A stretch of 64,000 bases of DNA, taken from positions 268,830 to 332,829 of the forward strand of contig NMRB01000299.1 in NCBI GenBank assembly GCA_002633025.1, in the 5' to 3' direction. Below the pieces are notes generated by a model. That model saw only the letters and a program-made list of their open reading frames with translations, did not search any database and had not been told where the DNA came from. Origin of the DNA: Notospermus geniculatus. Taxonomy: Eukaryota > Nemertea > Pilidiophora > Heteronemertea > Lineidae. Below, piece after piece: positions 11,724 to 21,566 of this stretch. A program made the position numbers and the translations under genes. Numbering within the stretch: the first letter of the stretch is position 1; each line of letters begins with the position of its first letter.

Positions 11724-12127
11724 AAAGAAAGACATCATTGGTCATACTTTCTCCAGACGTTGTTGTGATCTCGAGTCGTAGCTAAGAAAGACGACAGATG
11801 GCGCTGCAGTCGTCCACATGATCTTGAGTTGTAGCTAAGAAAGACGTAAGGTGGCGTGTCAGCGAAGAATGACGAAAACACCCGAAGTGTTATGAACGAT
11901 ACAGCGCCATCTTACGTCTTTCTTACTACGACTCAAGATTACCACAACGCCCAAAGAAAGTGCAGCGCCATCTGTTGTCTTTCTTAGCTACGACTCGAGA
12001 TCACCACAACGTCTAGAGAAAGTGCAGCGCCATCTGTTGTCTTTCTTAGCTACGACTCGAGATCACCACCACGTCTAGAGAATATGACAACAACAAACGT
12101 CTTTATTTGCGGTTATAACCGCCCATA
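11724..12127. mobile_element. Half-deleted foldback transposon in duplication copy 2
   Basis: This is the counterpart of 7728-8147. The left terminal repeat and first internal units are gone, and the junction is a run of 13 G. The right terminal repeat (GCGGTTATAACCGCCCATA) and the flanking actggagg remain. With one end missing it should be immobile. Confidence 0.85.
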
Positions 12128-14065
12128 ACTGGAGGCCTTGATTAGTCAAGATGGGTATTATCCAATCAAAATCCAAACTATGAAAGGAATAAAGCGTTTT
12201 TTTTGTATCATTAACATAATTTATTTACAAATGTCCCTTCCAACGTTCTCAAAATACAATAAAGACTTACTTGGACAAAAACTATGTTTTTCGCCACAAA
12301 AACCAAGTTTTTCTGAAATAACCTGCATTATTTTTGCAAAAAAACTGTTTTTGTGGAGAAAAAACAAGTGAAAAACCAAGTGAACTTAGGGCCATATGGT
12401 TGGTCGGACTTCAGCCTAAAGTAGCCAAAAGCTACTTTCTCTAATGAAAGTGTGGCTGAAGTCCGACCCAAGCATTCGGCCCTTCATTCAGACGAGAGGA
12501 GCTGATGCGAGTTAAAGCAAATCGCTCGCGGGGTTTCTTGACAGTTGGTCCTCAATATCAAGCGCCGTTTTGAGAAAAAGGTGAAAGAAGGATTTTAGTT
12601 TAATGGGAAATGCATTAGACAGCCAAACTTCGGAGGCGTATTCTGCAAAATCTGCCGCTTCGAAATCAATGTGAATAGCACAAAACGTACATTTTGACCG
12701 ACTGAGTTTGAAACTGCCATTAATCCATTTTAACAAATTTTTAATGGAACCTAATCCCAGGTGCACATTCGCATATTTGCACAGGTTTTGCATATGACTG
12801 GAGCACGGCGTTGCCTGGAGGCTAGATTCACTCGCTATGAGAGGGCCACTCAAGAGTCAAAACAAAGCCCGCGAGCGGTTTGCTTTAAGAAGGAAACTCT
12901 ACTAATCAATCATGTAGTATAAAACTAAACTAGTTATTAAAACTTTAAACAGTTGTGTTGAATGTACAGCACCAGTAGAAACCTGAAAATCCAAACAACA
13001 ATCCAAGGTGTCCACACAAACTATCTACAAAGACAGCTCGCAAGATGTCGTTTTGCTATGAAATGTTGAAACTAGACACGGTGACACTGCTAACTGTCCA
13101 CGCAGTCCTCTCCATAGATTTTCATTTGTACACATATTGAGAGGGAATAAAGTTGTTTGCATTCTAGAAACAGGAGTAAAATCATCATAGTTGAGGGTTT
13201 TTGTTCTGATGCAAGAAGGCCTTCATAAACTGATTACGTAAGTCAAAAGTAGTCATTACAACAGTCCAATTTACAATAACTTTGTATCTCAAAAGTCTAT
13301 GATAGAAATGGCTGAGTATGTTGACATTTTCAGGAGTGTTGCTGTAGAAAGTACTGCTGAATAGACTACTGCAGTGACTGCTGGACCTTTGTCATGCAGA
13401 AAATAATGAAAGCCTTCACCTCTCTGTAAGGGTGGCTTTCCATTCATGTGATTTTTGAGCGGCAAATGCTTTGTTTCCTTGGCATGACCAACGCCACGGA
13501 AACAAACAATGCTTCGATGGCCTGCCGCACGAACATCGTGTGAATGGAAAGCCAGCCTTAAACTGATACTTAGGCTTGAATGAAGAACACATCTATAGCA
13601 GGTCATTCCTCCCAGTGTAGGTAGGTCCTGGCGTCCAGAAGGGAGTTTGAAATTCTGTAGACAATGCAATGAACATGTTCTGCAGCAACTCATGTAAAAT
13701 TCATTAGACTGAGACTATCAGAGGTGTGTAACACAACAGACTACCATACATACATTGTTAGTATAAATGCCCCAAATAATATACAGGGAGTCCTCAACAA
13801 TACCGTCATCAAACCCATATTTTTGAGGCCCCCATGAATTACCTATGTGTAACGCTTTACGCCTTACGCGTGCCCGTGTGAACGAGGCCTTACAACAGCC
13901 CACTGAGGGCCAACTCATGGAGACAACTCCTGTGGAAAGACGCCTTAATAAATTACTTGTAAAGCTGCTGCAAAATGGAAATGAACACCTTGGAGTAAAC
14001 TAGAACAATACATAAAATATGCATACAAGATGCAAAACTAGTTCGCACAACTCATTTAAGTGCAA

Positions 14066-16089
14066 CAGTCATATAGAAACAGGTAGTCTTGTTGAGATCG
14101 GAGAGAATCCAAAATTTACAAACACCTGGGGCATATGACCATGAGAACGGTTTACAAGAGTGTCGAGGTCACCTCTGGTGGTGGTTAAAGTCAAGAGAAC
14201 TCCCAAAATTGGTAAGTAACAGAGCACAAAGTAAGAATAAGATGCATTTTACAAAATCAATGGGATATTCAATGGACCTGTAATGTTTGATTACTTCAAT
14301 TCAGTGTCTGCGATTCAGTCAAATTTTGACATCGCGTATTCAAAGAATTTACCCTCACAGAACAATACTGCTGTCTTATATTTTCAAACTTTAGGCATAT
14401 TTAATCACGAAACATACTTTTGATGTACTAATGCAACAACTAAGTAATGGTACCACAGACACACCTGACCATTACCAAAAGACATAATCAAGCCAGAAAG
14501 AGATAGCGAATTTTTAATAAGTTTTATGTCACTGAAGAGAACAGACCCTTTCTTCGGATGTCTTCTCACAATCCAGCAGCAAGTCTGATTCAGACGGCTG
14601 ATTTCATTCAACAAAATTGCCAGCATCAATCAGCCAGCTGTCAGTTTTGCTTCATGCCACCCACAGGGATATTTTTGGCCAAGATTGTGAGGAATGGACT
14701 TGTGATTGCCAAAATGAACAACTCTGCAAATGGTTTTGAATGAAAAGAATTCCTATCGCGAAACACACCAACAACAACAGTACATACGCACATAAATCTA
14801 AACAAAGCCCTATTTTGTACAAACACAGGTACTAAACAGGCAATTTGAAAAACAGATTCATAAGACTTGAGCAGCTAGAATTTTGAAAGCATCAGAACTC
14901 TGCAAATAACACTCAGGGCCGTATTCACGGGTTGCACTTTAGCCTGAAGTATAGCTTCAGTTAGACTTTCTCTGTGCTTGAAGCATTGAGAAAAGTCAGA
15001 CTTTAATGAAAGTGTGGCTGAAGTCCGACCTGTGCATACGGCCCTCAGTCCCTTCATTAAAATCAATTACTTTTCATCCAGAAAGAAAGGTCTTTTACAT
15101 GGATAAGAAAAAGAATCAGCAAACAAGATGTGAAAAATATGGATGGAGAACTAGTAATTAGTATAAAAACACTTTTTTACTTATATAGTGTCTCATGAAA
15201 CTGGCATTAGACCACCTCAGTAATGGTGCACTCAGTTAAACTTCATTTGGCAGGCACGGAAAGATGTCACCCAAAATTTCCCTCATCTTTTGTTTGGAAC
15301 AATAGTTTAAGGGAAATTTTACACTTAAGATGTTTTAAACATGACCCCTGGTTGTTCAAAATGTCCCATCAGCTCCATCTTTATCACAATCAACCTGTAT
15401 CACCAATTTTATTACCAAGAAAGTAGACCTATGGTTTTGAACAGCTCACGATCATTAAAACCAGTCTTCATCTGCAACCACAAGAGATCTACATGAAATA
15501 CCAATACAGCAGCCTTACTCTGGATCCAGGCTAGTAATCCACTATCCAGATCATGTGAGGACTGCACAGTACTGCTTCTAATACGAAAGATGCCTAGCAA
15601 AGCTACATCAAACCTAAGAACATCATTCAAAGTCTACAAGCCGCACACGAGAAGAAACATGGCTGACTCTGGCAGTGTTGATAGCTACATTCAGAAAGGA
15701 TATGCTTCTAATCAATGAAGAAAACAAAAACAAACCAAGATATACATGTATAAAACTAGAAGAGAATACCAAAGAATAACAACACACACGGCTACTCAAA
15801 GCAAGTACACAATGGTTTCGCCTTCTACTAATTCTACACAACAGACCGTAGCCACTCTGTAGCAACAATGCTATTGAGAGCCAACCTACCAAAACAAACT
15901 GCCAAAATCAGCAAAAGACTGATATGACATAGATTATAAAATGTTAAGAACAAAGGAGTCAGAACTAAGATCCCAGGTTGAACAATAAGAATAATGACAG
16001 CAATATACTCTGATATTTCCTAGCCGTGTTCCCTCACAACAGCATCAAATGCATGTGTCAAGTTTTGGCTCTTGTCAACCACTACCAGA
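14066..16089. other. Intergenic, PIGN block to ZNF507 stop; probable ZNF507 3' UTR
   Basis: I see no gene here. The part nearest 16089 is likely the ZNF507 3' UTR (minus strand); TTTATT at 15408-15413 reads AATAAA on the minus strand and could be its poly(A) signal. One MITE (14917-15043) lies inside. Confidence 0.5.
14917..15043. mobile_element. 127-bp MITE with 5-bp target duplication CTCAG
   Basis: The ends are GGCCGTATTCAC and GCATACGGCC. CTCAG flanks it directly on both sides (14912-14916 and 15044-15048). The interior has pseudo-mirrored agtctga / gtctaactg words. The right part is shared with the element at 8408-8501. Confidence 0.8.
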
Positions 16090-19000
16090 TCACTTTTCTT
16101 TTGCTGAAGTCAGATTGTCACCGGCAGCCTTCAGCGGTGCAATCTTTTTGTAACTGCTATACTGACTAATCTCCAACGTCTTGGTAATGATATCTGCATG
16201 CTGCTTCATGTGGTTTGTAAGCTGGACACGACTGATGGATTCAAAACCGCACTGACAACAACGAAAAGTTACAAGTGTGTTGCCATCCGATTTTCCACCC
16301 TGGGCTATTCCGACTTTCACAACTTTCCGACTACGGAGAAGTTCCTTAACATTTTCGATAACTTGGACATTTTCCGCATCAGTGTCGGTGTCATCATCTG
16401 AGTCTTCTTGGGAACACTGGTCATCAATCTTTGACGATGGATTCAAATTATTCTCATAATCAATGGCTGCATTAATTGCATCATTTGCGTCCTCGTAACT
16501 GTAGCCCGTTTCACTCGCATGACGCCACATGTGAGATTTCAGCGATGGCAAGTGATGGCAGACATAGCCACAAAGATTACACTTGTACTGTTCTAGAGGT
16601 TGTTGAACATAGCGCTGATCATTGATATGGCGCTTCATGTGCGATTTCAAACTTCGTGTTGATATGGCCGTAAAGTCGCAGAGATTACACTGCATTGGCT
16701 TGTCATCTAAATGAAGCCGATAGTGATTACGCATTCTACCGAGCGTGGAGCAAGAAAAGTTACACTGTTCACACCGCAGCTGTTTGATGTGAGATTTCTG
16801 ATGTTTCTTCAGATCTTCCTGAGACTGTAAAACCAGGCCACATTCATCACAAGAGAGATTCCTAGCAGATCTTAAATCTTCCTTCTCATGGTTCTCATCC
16901 TCACAGTTATCCGTAAAAACCCCCTGGCAATCCTTGCAATGATAACCCTTCTTCTCCTTATGTATTTTCGCATGGTTACGGAACAGGATGGGGTTGAACG
17001 TTTCAAAGTCACAAACGTCACACGTGAAGGGGTCCGTTTCGTTATGAGCACGCATGTGCGCACGAAGCTGGCTCTTATAGTTGAAGGTAGACGGACACAG
17101 CTTGCACTGGTAGGTTCTTATTTTACAATGCTGCAGCATGTGGTCTTGGAGCGTCTCGCTTGCATCTGCGATGAAATCACACAGAGAGCATTCAAAAGGC
17201 TGTTTACTCTTATGCAACCTCATGTGCTGTTTCATTAAACTGGTTGAGTGACTCTTATAATGACAGAGCTTACACCGATACATCCCAGATTCCAACTTCT
17301 CAACGTTTTGATAACTCTCAATGTCTACTGAATCTTCGGTGGACGAGCGTTTACTCCTGGAGCGTTTGGTGACTCTTGAGGCTGGCTGAACCTTCGGAAA
17401 ATGAAGCAGAGGTGGGTCAATTTCGTCATGGTCACTATCGGACTTGGAACGTTCCCGTAGCTGCTCGATGACTGCCAGCAATGAGCTGCTGATACCACTC
17501 TTACTGCTACGCCGCAAACCCCTCGCAATATCAGTGGATAACGTCATCTGTCGGGTGACAGGTCTTGACATCTCAATTTTGGCCAAACTATCAGCGACGT
17601 TCATCTTTTGACGGTTTTCTGATTCACTCTGGTTGTCACAGACCTCTTCAGTATGTTCAGTAACTTCTATGATGAGAGTTTCAGTAAGATTATCACTGGC
17701 CGAAGAATCATCAACATCTAAATCAGTTGGTTGTGCATCAGGGTGAGATTTAACTACAGCAACATTTGCCACAGCTGAAGAAGGATCAGCTTCACTGGTG
17801 ACAGATGTTGTATCACTCCCTGTATCATTCACTTCAACTGTGGCACCGGTGTCCAGATTTAAGGCTGGCCTCGAGCAGGAATCCTCCACCTTCTCAACAA
17901 GTACTGTTTCACCCGCTTCAGTCTCCAGAATGAAACCAACACAGCTTCGTTTACTATCATTATCAACTTCATCATCATCGTTTCCGTTGAGATCGTCATG
18001 TTTGCGTTTTTGGGCAATTTCTGCAACGGGGCAAGATTCCATGTTCTCCTCTTCCTGTTCTTGGGTCTCTTTCACAATTGCTTCACTGGACAAATTGACA
18101 TCAGGAGTAGGATTGTGAGCGATTTCTTCTGCATCTACGATGACTACCTCAGTACCACCTTGTGAAATTTCCTGGGTGCCGCAGTTTACATTCAAATAAT
18201 TTTTGCCCTCTTCAGTCACCGAAGGCATCAAGTCATTCATGAGGGTTGGCTGCTGGTGTTCCTGACTATCCACAACTCGATTTGGAGGTAAAACAATCAC
18301 GGACTGAGGTTTCAATATCTCAGCTAGGACTGTGTTAGCAGATACAGGCAGTGGGACAGCTCTAACTGGCTGACTAGCTGAGGTTGACGACATGTTTGAA
18401 GACAGGCCGGCCTGGACAGCACTGCTGTCGGAACTGGAAGTAACGGAGACATTTGCTGCCACGATTTCTGGCAAAACAGACTGATGCTGTTCCTGAGAAT
18501 TTTCTGTAGACGTCGGTTTGATGTGGTTGCCACTTGTGATGTTCACCTGCGCCAATTCTTGAGACTTTATTCTGCCCGGTGCATCATCATAAATGCTGAG
18601 GGGTCCGTTCTGAAACATTGGGTACCCCACATCTTTGTGGCCTGAGTGTCTCCAAATGTGCGACTTGATAGTTCTTTGATGTTCACAGGTGTAACCACAA
18701 ATACTGCAGTGGAAGATCCTAAGTGAGGCATCGTAAGAAAATTTCACTGAATCAGGATTGACACATGTATTTTCTGACTGATTGGGAGTGAGGTGTTTGG
18801 GGTTAATCTGTTTCGTAGCATGCGTTGCCATGTGCTGGGCAAGACTCTGAGAATCATCACTAGCGAAGCCACAAACATTACAGAAATATTTGCCCTTTGG
18901 TGGAACCAGCGACTGAGTATTCTTATTCATAGGGATCAAGGTAGGTGTTGAAACTTTCGGCTGTATAGACTTAAAACTCTGAGTACTTTTTCTGGAGGGT

Positions 19001-19905
19001 GGAGTAACTTTTGGCAAATGTTTGTTTATGATATGGCTCTCCAAAACCTCTTGCTCAGTTGATGTAAAACCACATTCAGAACATTTCAACAGGATGGTAG
19101 GCGTGCGGTTAGTAGCATCAATGGCATGGACTGCTTTATGATCAACTAGTTCTCCTTTGTTTGTGGCAGTAAAGTTACATGTGTCACATTTCAATGATTT
19201 TGTTGCCACGCTGTCACACATCCCCGACTCAATGTGTTTGTAAATCAATGTCTTATCCAATGTTGCGAATAAACATTGTTCACATGCAAAAATATCTTTG
19301 TTGTCCTTGGCGTGCTGACCAACATGCGTGTACAGATCAGCACGGGTTGCAAATGAAGCGTGGCATAAGGAACAGTCAAAATTCCACTGACTGGCATGCA
19401 TTTTGATATGATTCGTTAGATGTCCCTTTTTGCGAAATGTAGCATTACAGTGAGTGCACTCAAAAGGTCTGTCATTGCTGTGAACAATCAAATGCTCTTT
19501 CAAGGCGTAACTCCGTTTTCCAGCATAGTCACAGAACGGGCACTTAAATGGACGGTCAGTGCTGTGCACAAGATCAACATGTTGTTTCAAATAATGTTTA
19601 TTATGACTAGAATAGTCACATTCTTCACACTTGAATCTATCTTGCTTTGTTGGAGATGTATTTGGTGAAGCACCAAGACTTCGAGATTTGGCAATGATCC
19701 CCTGCACGGCTGGTACTACACAAACAGCTGGTGTTTGTGAAGCGACGGATCTGTTATCAACATCAGCAGCATCTGGTTTCTTGTCAACTGTACTGCAGAT
19801 CTCGGATAACTTTTCGATGACGACATTCAATGCTTCAGTACCACTGTCCTCCCCGCCATTGCTCCCCTTCTGACAATGTAATGATGACATCTTCTTAGCA
19901 AGCAT
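16090..19905 (-). CDS. ZNF507: ZNF507-like C2H2 zinc-finger protein
   Basis: This is one long coding exon, 1271 residues from the ATG at 19905. A splice acceptor (tttgtag) ends at 19922, so upstream exons are 5' UTR; a matching donor is at 20274 (ACAG|GTGAGG). About 18 C2H2 fingers are visible, plus one degenerate. Eight run from about residue 91, one (CSICGYTCEHQ) lies mid-protein, then nine to ten occupy the C-terminal third after a long acidic, Ser/Thr-rich spacer. ZNF507 signatures are the SLLAVIEQLRERSKSDSD motif, CKLCHYKSHS, the CGYVCHHLPSLKSHMWRHAS finger followed by YSYEDANDAINAAI, and the final CCQCGFESIS finger. Vertebrate ZNF507 is shorter with fewer fingers. The role is probably DNA-binding transcription control; the target is unknown. 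Confidence 0.9.
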   Translation of the reverse strand: MLAKKMSSLHCQKGSNGGEDSGTEALNVVIEKLSEICSTVDKKPDAADVDNRSVASQTPAVCVVPAVQGIIAKSRSLGASPNTSPTKQDRFKCEECDYSSHNKHYLKQHVDLVHSTDRPFKCPFCDYAGKRSYALKEHLIVHSNDRPFECTHCNATFRKKGHLTNHIKMHASQWNFDCSLCHASFATRADLYTHVGQHAKDNKDIFACEQCLFATLDKTLIYKHIESGMCDSVATKSLKCDTCNFTATNKGELVDHKAVHAIDATNRTPTILLKCSECGFTSTEQEVLESHIINKHLPKVTPPSRKSTQSFKSIQPKVSTPTLIPMNKNTQSLVPPKGKYFCNVCGFASDDSQSLAQHMATHATKQINPKHLTPNQSENTCVNPDSVKFSYDASLRIFHCSICGYTCEHQRTIKSHIWRHSGHKDVGYPMFQNGPLSIYDDAPGRIKSQELAQVNITSGNHIKPTSTENSQEQHQSVLPEIVAANVSVTSSSDSSAVQAGLSSNMSSTSASQPVRAVPLPVSANTVLAEILKPQSVIVLPPNRVVDSQEHQQPTLMNDLMPSVTEEGKNYLNVNCGTQEISQGGTEVVIVDAEEIAHNPTPDVNLSSEAIVKETQEQEEENMESCPVAEIAQKRKHDDLNGNDDDEVDNDSKRSCVGFILETEAGETVLVEKVEDSCSRPALNLDTGATVEVNDTGSDTTSVTSEADPSSAVANVAVVKSHPDAQPTDLDVDDSSASDNLTETLIIEVTEHTEEVCDNQSESENRQKMNVADSLAKIEMSRPVTRQMTLSTDIARGLRRSSKSGISSSLLAVIEQLRERSKSDSDHDEIDPPLLHFPKVQPASRVTKRSRSKRSSTEDSVDIESYQNVEKLESGMYRCKLCHYKSHSTSLMKQHMRLHKSKQPFECSLCDFIADASETLQDHMLQHCKIRTYQCKLCPSTFNYKSQLRAHMRAHNETDPFTCDVCDFETFNPILFRNHAKIHKEKKGYHCKDCQGVFTDNCEDENHEKEDLRSARNLSCDECGLVLQSQEDLKKHQKSHIKQLRCEQCNFSCSTLGRMRNHYRLHLDDKPMQCNLCDFTAISTRSLKSHMKRHINDQRYVQQPLEQYKCNLCGYVCHHLPSLKSHMWRHASETGYSYEDANDAINAAIDYENNLNPSSKIDDQCSQEDSDDDTDTDAENVQVIENVKELLRSRKVVKVGIAQGGKSDGNTLVTFRCCQCGFESISRVQLTNHMKQHADIITKTLEISQYSSYKKIAPLKAAGDNLTSAKEK

Positions 19906-19921
19906 CCTGAGATTGGTTAAC

Positions 19922-20832
19922 CTACAAAATAAAAACGAGAAAATCTGATAAAAATAATTTGAATGGACAGGCACAGGCCCATGCAGGGCATATGACTGCC
20001 ACTGGCACTGCTACTACTACAACATGTACAATACATCAACACACCAGCATATAATGGATGATACAATTGCCCAGGATCACTACACTAAACACTACACTAA
20101 AGCACCACCACGACCATAACCATGACAACCTCCAGGCTGCACACATTGTAGGCCTCCGCAATGCTGCACTGCACTGCACTGCGCTGCGCACACGCCATGC
20201 AGATGCACACGCACATCTACACACGCAGCAGTCACAGACGACAGACTGAGACTGGATAAGTCGTATTCCTCACCTGTATTATCAAAAATCGCAGAATATG
20301 TTTGCTTAAAGTAGTGATATATGGTATCTTCATACGTGGATCTTTCATTTCAATTCATTTTTTCAACGATCGAGTGATAAACAGCTTTCATTCACGATTT
20401 TCAAATATCTTTTCCCTCGCTACAAATCACAAAGTTCAACATGGCGATAAACGAAGTCACGTGATCAAGTTGTATGCCAAAGAAAGTCACATGACATACA
20501 TTTTATGCATACCTTCTAAATTTTAGTTTATAAATGCTTTATTCTTCTATGACATCGCTTTATATTTTGAGAACTTGTCTGATAAATGTTATAGATCATA
20601 TTTCAAGAACTCAACTCATGGTTCTAGTCTCTTAGATAGTGGAGAAAAGGAGATTTCTTGTCATGATTATCTAACTCTCGTCGACTATCGCGAGGTTGCC
20701 TCGTCCTCACTGGTTAGTGAGACCAATCAAACCGGTGTACAGGGCACATGGGGCGAGGTTGTGCCTAGAAGCCACAGCTTTTCTTTGCCACGTCCACTGC
20801 TGTTTTCTTGCACAAAATACATCAAATTCGCC
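19922..20832. promoter_or_regulatory. Divergent ZNF507 / DAD1 promoter region
   Basis: The two start codons face away from each other and are 927 bp apart. The interval holds the ZNF507 5' intron (19922-20273), then CACGTG-type and CCAAT motifs (accaatcaa near 20722) and caacatggcg near 20438, a YY1-like word common in first exons. Transcription starts cannot be fixed by eye. Confidence 0.5.
20457..20464. promoter_or_regulatory. TCACGTGA E-box palindrome
   Basis: A perfect 8-bp TCACGTGA sits between the two divergent genes. In animals this word is bound by USF and MiT/TFE family bHLH factors. A related gtcacatgac follows 25 bp later. Confidence 0.4.
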
Positions 20833-21266
20833 ATGCCTGAGACAATTACCAACGTAGTGAAAAAGTTCTATAACGAATATATGACTAGCACACCTCAAAA
20901 ACTAAAAATAATAGACGCATACCTGTTTTATATCCTTCTAACTGGAGGATTTCAGTTCCTGTACTGTCTCCTGGTTGGCACATTTCCATTCAACAGTTTC
21001 CTCTCAGGATTCATCTCATGTGTAGGGTCATTTGTGCTTGCAGGTGAGATATCAGGAACCCAAAATTGCCGCCGTTTCCATACTCTGCTGCGATAGTTTT
21101 ACAGATTTTCTAATGTTATCCTTTTCCACTTTCAGTTTGCCTGCGAGTCCAAGTCAACCCGGCCAATAAAAATGATTTCATGAGCATCAGCCCAGAACGA
21201 GCCTTTGCAGACTTTGTGTTCGCTCATGTCATCCTTCACCTTGTCATCATGAACTTCATTGGTTGA
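20833..21266 (+). CDS. DAD1: Oligosaccharyltransferase subunit DAD1
   Basis: DAD1 is a small membrane subunit of the ER oligosaccharyltransferase that transfers glycans to asparagine. Two exons, 20833-21043 and 21136-21266, join in phase (GCA G|TT TGC) to give exactly 113 residues, the family length. Signatures are [56 protein letters not shown] and the C-terminal VMNFIG. Three hydrophobic segments are evident. The reading frame stays open upstream to 20575, but the family start is the MPETITN methionine and that sequence has 5'-UTR character. The only intron is 92 bp. Confidence 0.97.
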
Positions 21267-21360
21267 ATCAAAAAAAGGTTTGTACTAGTCTCATGATTTG
21301 ATCAACCTCTAAGTTAACTGAGTGTGGGGCATGTCGATGTTGTTAATTGTTACCTTACAA

Positions 21361-21566
21361 TACACCGATTTCACAACTCAAATACACAGCGCCCCTAGCG
21401 GTATTATTCACTAGCCATTTCCGGTTGAACCTCGCCTCCAGGTAAAATTCCTTGGTGGTGAGGCTAAAAACCTAGGAATTTTACCTGGAGGCGAGGTTCA
21501 ACCGGAAATGGCTAGTGAATAATACCGCTAGGGCGCTGTGTATTTTTGAGTTGTGAAATCAGTGTA
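21361..21566. mobile_element. 206-bp near-perfect foldback element, possibly inside the DAD1 3' UTR
   Basis: Two arms of about 90 bp mirror each other almost without mismatch (TACACCGATTTCACAACTC... and ...GAGTTGTGAAATCAGTGTA), with a loop around ttggtggtgaggct. It begins 94 bp after the DAD1 stop. The first plausible poly(A) signal after it is ATTAAA at 21787-21792, so the hairpin may be transcribed. The end motif CGATTTCACAA is shared with the element at 2879-3005. Confidence 0.85.

Larger units (their letters stand above)
10054..14065 (+). repeat. 4.0-kb direct tandem duplication, copy 2
   Basis: This block is nearly identical to 5923-10053 over its whole length, with scattered substitutions and small indels. 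Two large differences stand out. An extra MITE (10464-10618) lies directly beside the shared one. About 0.3 kb corresponding to roughly 7412-7728 of copy 1 is replaced by a run of 13 G at 11711-11723. Homology ends at ctcatttaagtgcaa, the same words that end copy 1. No gene is recognised in it. Confidence 0.95.

Noticed and set aside
13289-13693. 134-residue minus-strand open frame in duplication copy 2
   Set aside because: In copy 1 the same region is broken into separate frames by indels, so there is no coding conservation.
16198-19873. Plus-strand open frames opposite the ZNF507 coding exon
   Set aside because: These are antisense shadows of a strongly supported minus-strand gene.
20575-20832. 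In-frame upstream extension of DAD1
   Set aside because: The DAD1 family starts at the MPETITN methionine and is 113 residues long; the extension is low-complexity and overlaps the promoter or 5' UTR.
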